DNA of 64,000 nucleotides, from positions 539,839 through 603,838 of the forward strand of contig JADJPD010000005.1 in assembly GCA_016713435.1 (NCBI GenBank), given 5' to 3'. How positions within the stretch are numbered: the stretch's first letter is position 1; each line of letters opens with the position of its first letter. Made by a program: the position numbers and the translations under genes. The notes beneath the pieces are model-generated. The model was not told the DNA's origin, did no database searches, and worked only from the letters and a program-made list of their open reading frames with translations. Source of the stretch: Gemmatimonadota bacterium (GTDB taxonomy: Bacteria; Gemmatimonadota; Gemmatimonadetes; Gemmatimonadales; GWC2-71-9). Positions 8,829 to 18,246 of this stretch are shown in pieces.

Positions 8829-9161
8829 TCAGTCGAGGTCTTCCTGGATGAACTCTGGGCTCACGTGCATGTCGAGCTGGATCAGGGGGACGTCGCCGGT
8901 GTTGGTGAACATGTGGACCTGGCCGGCCTTGACGACGAGGATGTCGCCGGGGCCGGCGTCGCGTTCCTCGTCGTCGACGCGCCAGCGGCCGTGGCCCTCG
9001 CGCACGAACACGATCTCGTCGTAGGGGTGGCGGTGGAGCCGGGTGCGGCGGCCCGGGGCGGAAGTGACGAGGTAGGCGGAGACCTGCACGCCGTGGTCCC
9101 GGCCGATGAAGTGGTGGGACATCCCGGCGAAGGGGAGGTCCTGCTGGTGGACGACGTGCAT
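8829..9161 (-). CDS. Cupin-domain protein
   Basis: A 110-residue single-domain cupin. The first metal motif is seen in RTRLHRHPYDEIVFVREGHG (histidines and glutamate), and the second in PGDILVVKAGQVHMFTNTG. Small cupins of this kind bind a divalent metal and may be isomerases, dioxygenases or sensors; nothing decides between these. No signal peptide. It is divergent from the lipoprotein gene at 9190, with starts 28 bases apart. Confidence 0.85.
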   Translation of the reverse strand: MHVVHQQDLPFAGMSHHFIGRDHGVQVSAYLVTSAPGRRTRLHRHPYDEIVFVREGHGRWRVDDEERDAGPGDILVVKAGQVHMFTNTGDVPLIQLDMHVSPEFIQEDLD

Positions 9162-9189
9162 GCCGGCTCCCGGTTAGCTTCCCTTGCGT

Positions 9190-9555
9190 ATGCCCCGCCC
9201 TCTTCACGCGCTCCCGCGGTTGGCCCTCGCCGCGGCACTCTCGAGCCTCCTCCCCGCCGCCTGTGACGACGGCAACGGGGCCGACCCGTCGGCCACGGTG
9301 GTCTTTGCGATGGACGCGCCGCTGTGCGGGACGATCCTGCCGGTCGAACTCCACATCGACAGCGTGCTGGTCCAGACGGACACCTTCCGGATCAACCTGG
9401 CCCCGGAGCACGAGGTCTCGCGTGGCTTCCCGGTGGCGGCCGGGGTCCACCGGCTGGGCGCGCGCGTGGTGGGCGGGCTGGTCTGGCCCGACACCGTGGT
9501 GACGCTCCGGGCCGGCGAGGTGATCACGCGGAGCCTGCCGTTCTACTGCTCCTGA
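9190..9555 (+). CDS. Hypothetical lipoprotein
   Basis: A 121-residue lipoprotein (signal peptide, then LLPAACDDG at the cleavage site). The mature domain is short and rich in beta-strand pattern (TVVFAMDAP, LPVELHIDSVLV, VVTLRAGEVITRS), with two cysteines that could form a disulphide. It resembles small immunoglobulin-like lipoproteins. The ATG at 9190 is preferred over an in-frame TTG at 9184. Confidence 0.6.
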   Translation: MPRPLHALPRLALAAALSSLLPAACDDGNGADPSATVVFAMDAPLCGTILPVELHIDSVLVQTDTFRINLAPEHEVSRGFPVAAGVHRLGARVVGGLVWPDTVVTLRAGEVITRSLPFYCS

Positions 9556-9585
9556 GGTGCGCGCCCCGGCGGCCTCGCCGACGCC

Positions 9586-10466
<881 letters not shown>

Positions 10467-10470
<4 letters not shown>

Positions 10471-11066
10471 GGGGCCGTGGGCGGCGCCGAGTCGGTGCGG
10501 GCGACGGCGGCGCGGAAGATGTCGAGCAGCTCGAGGGTGGGGCCCTGCGGGGCGTTGATGGCGATGCGCGCGGTGAGGTCGCGCACCTGGCACTCGAGGT
10601 GGGGGGTCCAGTCGAGGTCGGGGTCGGGCTGCCCGCTGTTCCGCCGGCAGAGGACGGTGTGGCTGCCCACCCGCTCGGTCCAGCAGCGGCCCTCCGCCAG
10701 GCCGCAGCCGGCACCCGCCGCGTCGAAGCGGGCGATGGCCGCGCTGTCGAGCGGGAGGAAGGCCATGCGGGCGGCCCACGAACTGGAGCTGACGGGCCGC
10801 TCCTCGATGACCAGGAACGGGGTGGTGTTGGGGGCCAGGACCCAGCCCTCGGGGGCCAGGATGCGCAGCTGGTACCAGTACGCGTCACGGACCTGGTCGC
10901 GCCGAGCCGCCACCTCGGCGAGGGGCTGTCGCGCCGGCTCGGCGTCGTAGCCCTCGAAGCGCTGCCAGCCCCACGTCACGAGCCCGGCGAGCGCCAGCAG
11001 CGGCACGCCGAGCACGAGGCCGACATCGCGGAGCATGCGGCGGACGTCGGGGGGCGAGGGGGGCAT
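10467..11066 (-). CDS. Membrane-anchored hypothetical protein
   Basis: A 199-residue protein with one N-terminal transmembrane helix (about residues 14-31, VGLVLGVPLLALAGLVTW) and an extracytoplasmic domain. Four cysteines in the body (AAGAGCGLAEGRCWTE, VLCRRNSG, HLECQVRD) could form two disulphides. It is translationally coupled to the frame-broken gene downstream, so the two probably act together. The family is not recognised. Confidence 0.6.
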
Positions 11067-11132
11067 GCGGTGAAGATAGGGCGCCCGGCGCGACCCGCCA
11101 GCGCGCGGCAGCCCGGGGGAACACTGGAGGAA

Positions 11133-11555
11133 TCAGGGCCGGGTGATGAGCCAGAGCCCCACGAGGCAGAAGCCGATGCCGGCGACCCGTGCGAGCGTGA
11201 CCGGCTCCTTGAATGCGAGGGCCCCCACGAGCAGGAGCAGCACGGCGACCGCCGCGTTGGCGGTGATGGAGGCGGTGCTGATGACGAGCCCGGCGCGATA
11301 CGCCAGCAGGAACCCCAGCTCGATGGCCACGATGCCGACCCCCACCGCGAGGGTGCTGGCGTTGAGCGTGCGCCAGGCGCTGCCGAGCGGGACGCCGCGC
11401 GCCAGCACCGGCACCATGGCCAGGGTGGCGAGGAGCGCCACCAGGTAGGCCGCGAGCGTGGCCACCACCGCGTTGGCCTCCCGCGGGATGGCGCGCTGGC
11501 CCAGGTGATAGACGAGGTTGCCGAGGATGACGAGCGCGATCGCGAGGAAGGCCAT
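11133..11555 (-). CDS. Half-size EamA-type permease
   Basis: A 140-residue membrane protein with about five transmembrane helices. It ends in the EamA-like segment LAFKEPVTLARVAGIGFCLVGLWLI. Full drug/metabolite transporters have two such domains; this one has a single domain and would need to dimerise. The substrate is unknown. The ATG at 11555 is preferred because the upstream extension lacks any hydrophobic or family signal. Confidence 0.75.
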   Translation of the reverse strand: MAFLAIALVILGNLVYHLGQRAIPREANAVVATLAAYLVALLATLAMVPVLARGVPLGSAWRTLNASTLAVGVGIVAIELGFLLAYRAGLVISTASITANAAVAVLLLLVGALAFKEPVTLARVAGIGFCLVGLWLITRP

Positions 11556-11592
11556 CAGGGACGGAGGTCGGTGGGAGGAGCGGGGAGACTGA

Positions 11593-11841
11593 TCAGACCT
11601 TGCGCATCCAGACCACCTGCGACGGCGACGTCCGGGCCACGAGCACCGCCGCGGCGATGAACCCGAAGCCCAGCAGGTAGCGGCCCGGGAACATGAGCAG
11701 CACACCGAACATGGACAGGCCGAGGATCGCGATGCCGCGAAGGAAGCCCGCCTTGGCCTGCACCACCTTGGTGGCCCCGCAGGCCTTGCAGACGACGGCG
11801 TCCGGGTGGTTCTCGGTGATGCAGAGGGAGCAGGTGTTCAC
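11593..11841 (-). CDS. Zinc-ribbon membrane protein
   Basis: About 82 residues. Two CxxC knuckles (TCSLC and VCKACG) form a zinc ribbon, followed by two transmembrane helices (GIAILGLSMFGVLLMF and GFGFIAAAVLVA). A GTG start at 11841 preceded by GAGGTG at good spacing is favoured; an ATG at 11886 would add 15 residues. Function unknown. The stop is 38 bases upstream of the permease start, so they may be co-transcribed. Confidence 0.65.
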   Translation of the reverse strand: MNTCSLCITENHPDAVVCKACGATKVVQAKAGFLRGIAILGLSMFGVLLMFPGRYLLGFGFIAAAVLVARTSPSQVVWMRKV

Positions 11842-11950
11842 GGGCACCTCGGGGGTGAAGGTCTGGCCTGGGCGGGCACCGCGCAAAGGTACGCGTGGGA
11901 CCAGCCGGCGCCAGCGTGGCTGGCCAGTCCCGGCGACCCCGGGGTGGGTG

Positions 11951-12559
11951 TCAGGGACCCGCGGTGAGCGGCCGCGGGGTGACGGCGCGGAGCAGCACCT
12001 GCAAGGCTGCGAGCTGGTCGGGGAAGAACTGTTCGTGCAGCTGGCCCACCGCGAGGCTCGCTTCGGTGCAGGTGGCGAAGTGGGCCACGGCGGCGAGGGG
12101 AAGATGGTATGTGAGGAAGTGCGAACTGGTGCTGCCGGTGCGCTGGGCCACCGAGCGGGGAACCACCGTCACCGTGTCCGCCGTCCCGCGGCAGCCGAGC
12201 ACGAGCCAGGTGCTGCTCAAGGCCTCCGGCTCCAGGGTCCGGAACAGCAAGCCGATGGTGGCCGGCGCGTGGCGGGGCGTGGTGCCCTCGAACTGGGCGT
12301 AGAACGTGATCTGGGGACGCTGGACCCAGCCCGTGTAGACGCCGCGAGGGGTGGTGACGGCGAGCCGGGTGTGGTTGCGGGCGCGGTCCTGGTCGCGCCG
12401 GAGGGCGTAGCCATAGGGGCTGGCACTGGCGAAGGTGGCCGGGAGGGCCCAGCCGGCCGTCGAGTCGGCCCAGCGCTCGTCGGGGGTCACTGCGGGCAGC
12501 TGGAGGCTGGGAGCGCAGGCCGTGAGGAGACCGAGAACCGCGAGCGGGAGGGGGCGCAT
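11951..12559 (-). CDS. Hypothetical lipoprotein
   Basis: About 202 residues, with a signal peptide and lipobox LLTACAPS. The mature domain looks strand-rich (ITFYAQFEGTTPRHAP, STWLVLGCRGTADTV) and ends in a helix-rich tail. Family not recognised. Two further in-frame ATGs lie at 12568 and 12613; the one at 12559 gives the most typical lipoprotein signal. Confidence 0.6.
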   Translation of the reverse strand: MRPLPLAVLGLLTACAPSLQLPAVTPDERWADSTAGWALPATFASASPYGYALRRDQDRARNHTRLAVTTPRGVYTGWVQRPQITFYAQFEGTTPRHAPATIGLLFRTLEPEALSSTWLVLGCRGTADTVTVVPRSVAQRTGSTSSHFLTYHLPLAAVAHFATCTEASLAVGQLHEQFFPDQLAALQVLLRAVTPRPLTAGP

Positions 12560-12685
12560 GGGGCTCATCTGCGGGCGTGGGGGGCGCGGCGTCAGGCGGT
12601 CGCCGTGCGTCAAGGTAGCGCCGCCGGCTCCATGCGTCCACTCGTGGCAGGCAATCCGGGCCGCGCCCGCGCGGGCCCGGATCCC

Positions 12686-13075
12686 TCAGATGAACTCGTA
12701 CACCACCGCGAAGCCCGAGAAGACGATGAGGGTGAGCGCGGCGAGGAACACGCCGTCGATGCCGCGCAGCAGGCGGGGCGCCCAGCGGGCGTCGAGGTGG
12801 CGCACGGCGAAGAAGATGAGGTAGCAGTCGACCAGGAAGCCGAGGGCGGAGAGGAGCAGGAACTCGTCGGCGAGGGTGGCGGAGCGGCCGGCGGCCCGGG
12901 CGTTGACGATGCCGGCGAGCCCCACGCCGATGCCGGCGAGGGTGCCGCAGGTGGGGAGGAGGGAGAGCAATGCGGCGCGGGTGTCGCGGGGATCGTCGAG
13001 GCGGGCGAGCATGGGTCCGATCGTCGGGTCTTCGATGGCGATGCGCGGGCCGGGGGAGCGTCGCGGACCTCTCAT
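12686..13075 (-). CDS. Small three-helix membrane protein
   Basis: A 129-residue protein with an N-terminal soluble stretch of about 35 residues and three predicted transmembrane helices (LPTCGTLAGIGVGLAGIV, FLLLSALGFLVDCYLIFF, GIDGVFLAALTLIVFSGF). It is divergent from the ExbD gene across 78 bases that must hold both promoters. Function unknown. Confidence 0.6.
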   Translation of the reverse strand: MRGPRRSPGPRIAIEDPTIGPMLARLDDPRDTRAALLSLLPTCGTLAGIGVGLAGIVNARAAGRSATLADEFLLLSALGFLVDCYLIFFAVRHLDARWAPRLLRGIDGVFLAALTLIVFSGFAVVYEFI

Positions 13076-13153
13076 GGAGCTGTCACGAAGCTGCAATGCG
13101 GCCGCCGGGGGCGATTCATCGGACGACGGTAACGTGGGGCCGTCCCCCTTCCC

Positions 13154-13573
13154 ATGCCGGAGGCGCCCATGGCCGGACTCGTGACCCCGCAGGGCGAGGT
13201 CCAGCACGAGATGAACGTCATGCCGCTCATCGACGTGCTGCTCGTGCTCGTCATCATCCTGTTCCTGCTGCAGCGGATCCTCACCTGGATCCCGGCGCAG
13301 GTGCCACCGCCCGCCGCGACGGCCCCGACCTCCGCGGGGGTGCCCCTCGTCCTGGAGCTCCGGGGCGACGGGGGCCTGGTGCTGAACGGGCAGCCGGTGC
13401 CTGACTCGGCTCTCGAGAGGCAGCTGCGGGCCGCCCTCGAGGGCCGGCCACGCAAGCTGCTCTTCCTCAAGGTGGACGACACCCGTCGCTACGACGATGC
13501 GGTCCATGCGATGGACCGGGCGCGCGAAGCGGGGGTGGAGATCATTGCGTGGGTGCCAAGGGCCCGCGAGTGA
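13154..13573 (+). CDS. ExbD/TolR-family protein
   Basis: A 139-residue protein with one N-terminal transmembrane helix carrying the family signature MNVMPLIDVLLVLVIIL. The helix aspartate is the proton-pathway residue in ExbD/TolR. A periplasmic domain with the expected GLVLNGQPVP and EIIAWVPRARE strands follows. Such proteins couple proton flow to TonB- or Tol-type work together with an ExbB/TolQ partner. No ExbB/TolQ or TonB gene is present in this window, so the partner must be elsewhere. An in-frame ATG at 13169 is an alternative start. Confidence 0.88.
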   Translation: MPEAPMAGLVTPQGEVQHEMNVMPLIDVLLVLVIILFLLQRILTWIPAQVPPPAATAPTSAGVPLVLELRGDGGLVLNGQPVPDSALERQLRAALEGRPRKLLFLKVDDTRRYDDAVHAMDRAREAGVEIIAWVPRARE

Positions 13574-13620
13574 CCGCTGAGAGCGGCATGGTGGCCGGCT
13601 GTGAGGCCGGGCCGCCCCGG

Positions 13621-14868
13621 CTAGGAACCATCCGCCTCGATGATCAGGCTGCCGGTGAGGCTTCGCAGCAGGACGCGCGCCTGCGCGGCCTGCCACTCGA
13701 GCTCGAGCTCGGCGCTCCGCGCCTCGCCGTAGGCGCGGATGGCGAGGAGCCAGGCCAGGGCGTAGGTGCCGCCCTGCCCCGCCGAGCGTTCGGCGAGCTC
13801 GGTGGTGCGGCGGGCGCGGACCAGGTCGCCGTCGCGCAGCAGCGCCAGCTCGGTGCGGGTGCGGGTGAGGATGGTGAGCGCCTCGGTGACCTGCTGCGCC
13901 ACCTCGCGGCGGCGCACCTCCATCTGGGCCGTGGCGGTGTCCTTGTCCGCGCCGGCGGCGCGGAGGGCGGCGCGCTGGCGGTTCCAGACGGGGATGTTGA
14001 TGCCGACGGCCACGCCGAGGCGGTTCCGGTCGCCGAGGGTGACGGCGGGGCCGAGCTCGAACGACGGCCAGCGGCGCATGCGGGCCAGCCGGGCCTCCTC
14101 ATCGGCGCGGTGCGCCTGCTGCTCCAGGCTCAGCGTGGCCGGATCGGTCGCGAGGGCGCTCTGCAGGGCCGCCTCCGGCGTGGTGAGCGGCGCCACCTCG
14201 GCGAGGGTGCCCTCGAAGATCACGAAGGTCGCGGGCTCCTTGCCGAGCGCCACGGCGAGGCGCGACTGGTTGAGGTTGTGCTGCAGGCGGGCGCGAACCG
14301 TGGCGCGCTCCGCCTCGTCGAGGGCCACCTGGGCCTGCAGCGCGGCGAGGTCGGTGGCGGCGAGCGCGGTGTCGGCGGGTTCGAGGCGCTCGGCGGCGCG
14401 GCGCGCCAGCGCCTCGTGCTCCTGGGCCAGCCGGAAGCCGGCCAGGCTGCGGAGTCCGTCCACGAAGCGGGCCGCCGCCTGCAGCAGCACGTCGCGCCGC
14501 CCCGCCTCGACGCCGGCCTTGATCCCCGCCACCTCGCGCCGCCCCACGCCGCGCAGGGCGCCGGTTTCCCAGGGCCAGCGGAAGGGCTGCAGCAGCTCGA
14601 GCCGCACCTCGGTGACGGATTGCGGCGAGACCGAGATGCGCGGGTCGGGGAAGCTGCTCCGCTCCTGGGCGCGCGCCTCGGCGGACCGGATGCGGGCGCG
14701 CCCGGTCCGCCACGCGGGGTGCTCCGCGCGGACCTGCTCGAGGACGTCGGCGAGTGAGAAGCGCAGGGTATCGGCGAAGGCGGGCCCGGCGACCTGCGCG
14801 GGAAGCGGCGCCGCGCCGGCCCCGAGGAGCGCGGCACAGGCCAGGATCAGGGTGGTGCGCGTCGTCAC
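13621..14868 (-). CDS. TolC-family outer-membrane efflux protein
   Basis: A 415-residue exported protein: signal peptide to about residue 25 (LLGAGAAPLPAQ), then the paired coiled-coil and strand pattern of outer-membrane efflux proteins. Typical pieces are FSLADVLEQVRAEHP, SFPDPRISVSPQ, GVAVGINIPVWNRQRA and the long C-terminal helices. Length fits the family. It forms a trimeric channel for a tripartite pump, but no pump or adaptor gene is beside it. It is convergent with the ExbD gene. Confidence 0.85.
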   Translation of the reverse strand: MTTRTTLILACAALLGAGAAPLPAQVAGPAFADTLRFSLADVLEQVRAEHPAWRTGRARIRSAEARAQERSSFPDPRISVSPQSVTEVRLELLQPFRWPWETGALRGVGRREVAGIKAGVEAGRRDVLLQAAARFVDGLRSLAGFRLAQEHEALARRAAERLEPADTALAATDLAALQAQVALDEAERATVRARLQHNLNQSRLAVALGKEPATFVIFEGTLAEVAPLTTPEAALQSALATDPATLSLEQQAHRADEEARLARMRRWPSFELGPAVTLGDRNRLGVAVGINIPVWNRQRAALRAAGADKDTATAQMEVRRREVAQQVTEALTILTRTRTELALLRDGDLVRARRTTELAERSAGQGGTYALAWLLAIRAYGEARSAELELEWQAAQARVLLRSLTGSLIIEADGS

Positions 14869-14950
14869 CGTTCACCATAGGCGGGACGCGGTGGGGACCG
14901 CTACTGCCCGGGGGGTGAATGGCGGGATTGCAGCAGCGCGGGCGACCCCG

Positions 14951-15568
14951 TCAGGTGGCGGGGCCGCCGAGGATGGCGAGCACCTCGGCGTGGAGCCGGC
15001 GGTCGTTCATCATGAAGGTGTGCGCCACCGGGAGCAGGAGCTCGCGGCCGCCGGTGAGGCGGGTCTCGCTCACGGCCACGAAGCCGTCGTGGGGCTCGGC
15101 ACCGAAGGGGCGGCCCAGGAGCCGGGGACTCGCCGTGCCGGCGATGACGGTGGTGGGGACGGCGGGCGCCGGGATGCGGGCGTAGGCGTCGGGTGAGGCG
15201 AGCACGTCGCCGCTCGTGCGCGGGAAGGGGCGGAACGGGAGCCAGCGGACCGCGAGGCGGGCGCGGCGCGGCGACTGGTTGGGCGTGCCCAGCATGACCA
15301 GGTGATGCACCGCGAGCTGCCGGGCGTCTGGCAGCGCGTGGCGGAGGAGCAGGCCGCCGAGCGAATGCCCCACCAGGGCCACCGGTGCCTGGGCCTGCGC
15401 CAGCTCGAGGAGCCGCGCCACCAGGCGGCGGCGGATCCGCTCGTAGGGCTCCGCGAAGGCCAGGTAGGCAAAGAACTGCGGTTCGTGCCCCGCCTCACGC
15501 AGCACGCTGCCGAGCCGCGCCAGGCTCAGGGGCGTGCGGCCGAGACCGTGGACCAGGAGGACGCGCAT
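14951..15568 (-). CDS. Alpha/beta hydrolase, lipase-like
   Basis: A 205-residue alpha/beta hydrolase. It begins with the strand and oxyanion turn MRVLLVHGLGRT; the nucleophile elbow is GHSLGG and the likely catalytic histidine is in LPVAHTFMMND. It resembles small lipase/esterase-like proteins acting on acyl esters. No signal peptide. The ATG at 15568 starts exactly at the conserved first strand, so upstream extensions were dropped. Confidence 0.8.
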   Translation of the reverse strand: MRVLLVHGLGRTPLSLARLGSVLREAGHEPQFFAYLAFAEPYERIRRRLVARLLELAQAQAPVALVGHSLGGLLLRHALPDARQLAVHHLVMLGTPNQSPRRARLAVRWLPFRPFPRTSGDVLASPDAYARIPAPAVPTTVIAGTASPRLLGRPFGAEPHDGFVAVSETRLTGGRELLLPVAHTFMMNDRRLHAEVLAILGGPAT

Positions 15569-15632
15569 GGCTGGAAAGTAACGCGGCGTGCCCGCTGGGG
15601 GGCGCGCCGCGGGGGGTACCGCCTGGCCCGGC

Positions 15633-16310
15633 TCAGTCGCCGAGGGCGAAGTCGTTGAGGATCCAGCCGTCGGCGGTGGAGCCCGGCAGGTCCCGCTCGA
15701 AGTGGACCCGCTGGGCTGGGAAGTTGATCCGCTGGTAGGCCATCCGGGTGGCACCGGCCATGGGGCCGTCCTGGCCACGCGCCACCGCGCGCTCCAGCGC
15801 CGTCTCGAAGGAGCACTCCACCCAGAGGGCCAGGTCGTAGATCTCGCGCAGGTCCCGGCGGAAGAGGAAGGGCCCTTCCGCCACGATCACGTCCACGTCC
15901 TGGTGCACGATGCGCTCGAGCCGAAACGCCTCCGACGCCTCGTCGGCCTGGTGCATGACGAGGTCCACCTGCCGGCGCGCGCGAAGCGGGAGCAGCAGGT
16001 CGCGCACGAAGGGCTCGAGGCGGTAGGCGTGCGCGTAGTAGTGGCCCCCAGGATCGCGGCGATTGAAGCGGATGCCGGGGAGGTTGAGCCACCCACCCAG
16101 GCCGCAGACCGCCACCTGGAGACCGGACGCCCGGAGCTCCGCGGCCAGCTTCGCACTGACCCAGCCCTTCCCCGCCGCGTCGATCCCGCTCACGCCCACG
16201 AGGAGCGCCGCCGCCGGGTCGAACGCCGCGCGCCGGTCCCGGATGAGCCCGGCGGCGGCCGGCAGGGTGAAGAGCGGCGGCATCTTCGCGTTGCCGATGC
16301 CGCCCGTCAT
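15633..16310 (-). CDS. Uridine-kinase-like P-loop protein
   Basis: About 225 residues (216 from the alternative ATG at 16283). The P-loop is GVSGIDAAGKGWVS, with GKG where most kinases have GKS or GKT. VIVAEGPFLFRRDLREIYD is the Walker B region, and the C-terminal half matches the uridine kinase/phosphoribulokinase family (AYQRINFPAQRVHFE). The natural substrate may be a nucleoside or another small alcohol. The start lies 18 bases after the cytochrome stop, so the two are probably co-transcribed though functionally unlinked. Confidence 0.75.
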   Translation of the reverse strand: MTGGIGNAKMPPLFTLPAAAGLIRDRRAAFDPAAALLVGVSGIDAAGKGWVSAKLAAELRASGLQVAVCGLGGWLNLPGIRFNRRDPGGHYYAHAYRLEPFVRDLLLPLRARRQVDLVMHQADEASEAFRLERIVHQDVDVIVAEGPFLFRRDLREIYDLALWVECSFETALERAVARGQDGPMAGATRMAYQRINFPAQRVHFERDLPGSTADGWILNDFALGD

Positions 16311-16327
16311 GCCCGGCGTCCCGAGGG

Positions 16328-16942
16328 TCACAGTGCCCCCAGGTCGCCCGCGGTGCGCTCGCCGAGGGCGGTGCGCGGCGGGATGGGGGCGGGAACGGCG
16401 TTGTCGATGGGCGGCAGCGACTGGAGATACGCGAAGATGGCGCGGAGGTCCTCGTCCTTGAGGGTCGAGTAGTTCTGCCAGGGCATGGGCGGCAGCAACG
16501 GACGCCCGGTGCCCGCGTGCTTCCCGTTCCGGATGGTGGCGATGAACATGTCGGTGGTCCATCCCTTGAGGCCGCTGGCGCTGGGCGTGAGGTTGGCCGT
16601 GAAGCTGACGCCCCAGGGCCCGGTCCAGGCGGTGAGGCCGGCGTTGGTGGCGGCCGTCCACTGGCTCGGACTCAGGGTGCCGGCCGGGAGGTCGGCGGGG
16701 ACCGCCTCACCGGCGGGGTGGCCGGAGAGGAGGCGTGCCGGGTCGGGCATGGGTCCGGTGGCGGTCATGACCTTGGGCGAATGGCAATCGTGGCAGGCGC
16801 CCGCTTCCACCATGTAGCGGCCTCGGTCAATCAGGTCCTTGTCGCCAAGCGCGGCCTCGGCGGGCTTGCCGCACGCGGCCAGAGTGGCCAGCCCCATGAG
16901 GGCCAGGGGGATGAAGGCGGAACGGATCGGGGTGCGCGACAT
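16328..16942 (-). CDS. Lipoprotein c-type cytochrome
   Basis: A 204-residue lipoprotein (lipobox LATLAAC near residue 24) with a single haem-binding motif CHDCH near residue 53 and a later methionine region (PPMPWQNYSTLKDEDLRAIF) typical of class I cytochromes c. It would be anchored on the periplasmic face and carry electrons to a terminal oxidase or a dehydrogenase. The secreted GMC oxidoreductase at 28-30 kb lacks a cytochrome of its own, but a link is speculative. Confidence 0.88.
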   Translation of the reverse strand: MSRTPIRSAFIPLALMGLATLAACGKPAEAALGDKDLIDRGRYMVEAGACHDCHSPKVMTATGPMPDPARLLSGHPAGEAVPADLPAGTLSPSQWTAATNAGLTAWTGPWGVSFTANLTPSASGLKGWTTDMFIATIRNGKHAGTGRPLLPPMPWQNYSTLKDEDLRAIFAYLQSLPPIDNAVPAPIPPRTALGERTAGDLGAL

Positions 16943-17202
16943 GGTGAGCCTCCCTGCTCACTGAGGTTGCCGTTTGCGACGGGCAAGTGGCCCGGCGCGG
17001 TGGTGACGGGCGGCAACCTAGGAGCGGGGGTTCACCGATTCATCAAATCGGGATCACCCCGGCATCGCCCAAGCGTAGTCGGGGGCAGATGCAGGGTCGA
17101 GTTGTCCGAAAGTGATACTACGAGGCGGGAAGGCGGAGGACTGGACGGGCTGGCCCGCGGGCGTGGCTCAGGGGTCGCGCGTAGGACGGGGGGGTGGCCA
17201 GG

Positions 17203-17793
17203 CTACCCGGCGCGGCGGCCGAAGAGCTGGAGGACGACTGCGGGGCCGACGTGGTAGCGGCCTTCGCGGAGCGGGCGCTCCACCTCGCGGGCGACCTCCC
17301 ATTCGAGGCCCGGGAGGGAGTCCTGCCACTCAGCCAAGGTGTGGAGTCGTGCCGGATCGGTGGGCCCACCGCTCGGGCGCCCGAGCTGGCCCGGGGCAAA
17401 GGCCTCCAGGGCGAAGACACCGCCCGGGGCCAGGGCGTCGGCCACCTGCCCGAAAAGCGCACGGTGCGGCGCGCGGGGAAGATGCAGGTAGAACGCGATG
17501 ATGCCGGACCATGACCGGCGGGGGAGCTGCCAGCCGTCGAGGTTGGCGCACTCGGTGGTCAGGGCCGCCCCGCGTTCGCGGGCCAGCTCCTGCGCCTTGG
17601 CGAGGCCCACGGCGGAGCCATCCACCGCATGCACGGCGTGGCCGAGGGAGCCGAGGAAGGCGGCGTTCCGGCCTTCCCCCTCGGCCAGCGAGAGGATGGG
17701 GCCCGGGGGAAAGCGCGACGCGATGTCGCGGAGGAAGTCGTTGGGCTCGGTGCCGTAGGCGAAGCCGGGCTCGGCGAAGCGGGCGTCCCACAT
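17203..17793 (-). CDS. Class I SAM-dependent methyltransferase
   Basis: A 196-residue cytoplasmic enzyme. The N-terminus (MWDARFAEPGFAYGTEPNDF) and motif I (ILSLAEGEGRNAAFL) place it among small TehB/thiopurine-type methyltransferases. Motif II is VHAVDGS. The acceptor is unknown; relatives methylate chalcogen oxyanions or small thiols. A 260-base gap upstream, before the cytochrome gene, holds nothing recognised. Confidence 0.82.
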   Translation of the reverse strand: MWDARFAEPGFAYGTEPNDFLRDIASRFPPGPILSLAEGEGRNAAFLGSLGHAVHAVDGSAVGLAKAQELARERGAALTTECANLDGWQLPRRSWSGIIAFYLHLPRAPHRALFGQVADALAPGGVFALEAFAPGQLGRPSGGPTDPARLHTLAEWQDSLPGLEWEVAREVERPLREGRYHVGPAVVLQLFGRRAG

Positions 17794-17843
17794 GGGAGGA
17801 GGCGCGGCCCAAGGGCCGCGCGTTCGATGCGGAAGGTCGATGC

Positions 17844-18113
17844 CTAGGGGCGCATGCCGAGCTGGGCGAGGAGGCGGAACTGCTCCTTCTCGGTGATGTC
17901 GCCGGCGTCGAGGAGGGGCTTGAGCGCGGCGACGATCTCCTCACGCGAGCCGTCGAGCCGGCGGCCGCGGAGCTCCTGGATGATGCGGGCAAAGCGCTGG
18001 TCATAGCCCGCCGCGTCGACCTCGCCGTTGCGGCGGGCCAGGCTCAGCTTGGAGATCTCCTGCGCCAGGCGGGCAGGCTTGATGGGAGTGAGGTCGCCGG
18101 CGTTCTCGCTCAT
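17844..18113 (-). CDS. Small hypothetical cytoplasmic protein
   Basis: An 89-residue, charged, helix-rich protein (LAQEISKLSLARRNGEVDA, FARIIQELRGRR, EEIVAALKPLLDAGDI). The helix pattern suggests a small regulatory or adaptor domain. No family recognised. The ATG at 18113 gives the compact domain; the extension to 18395 overlaps the divergent kinase gene and is not supported. It is divergent from the histidine kinase. Confidence 0.6.
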   Translation of the reverse strand: MSENAGDLTPIKPARLAQEISKLSLARRNGEVDAAGYDQRFARIIQELRGRRLDGSREEIVAALKPLLDAGDITEKEQFRLLAQLGMRP

Positions 18114-18246
18114 CGGGGTGCCCTGGATACGGGGTGAAGGGATGCGCCCAAGGTAGCCGTAACCCGACCGGCGCACCAGTTGCGTTCCCCTCCCGTCCCC
18201 CGGCCGCTCAGTTCCCCCGTCCGGGGTGCCGATACTCAGGGCACCT

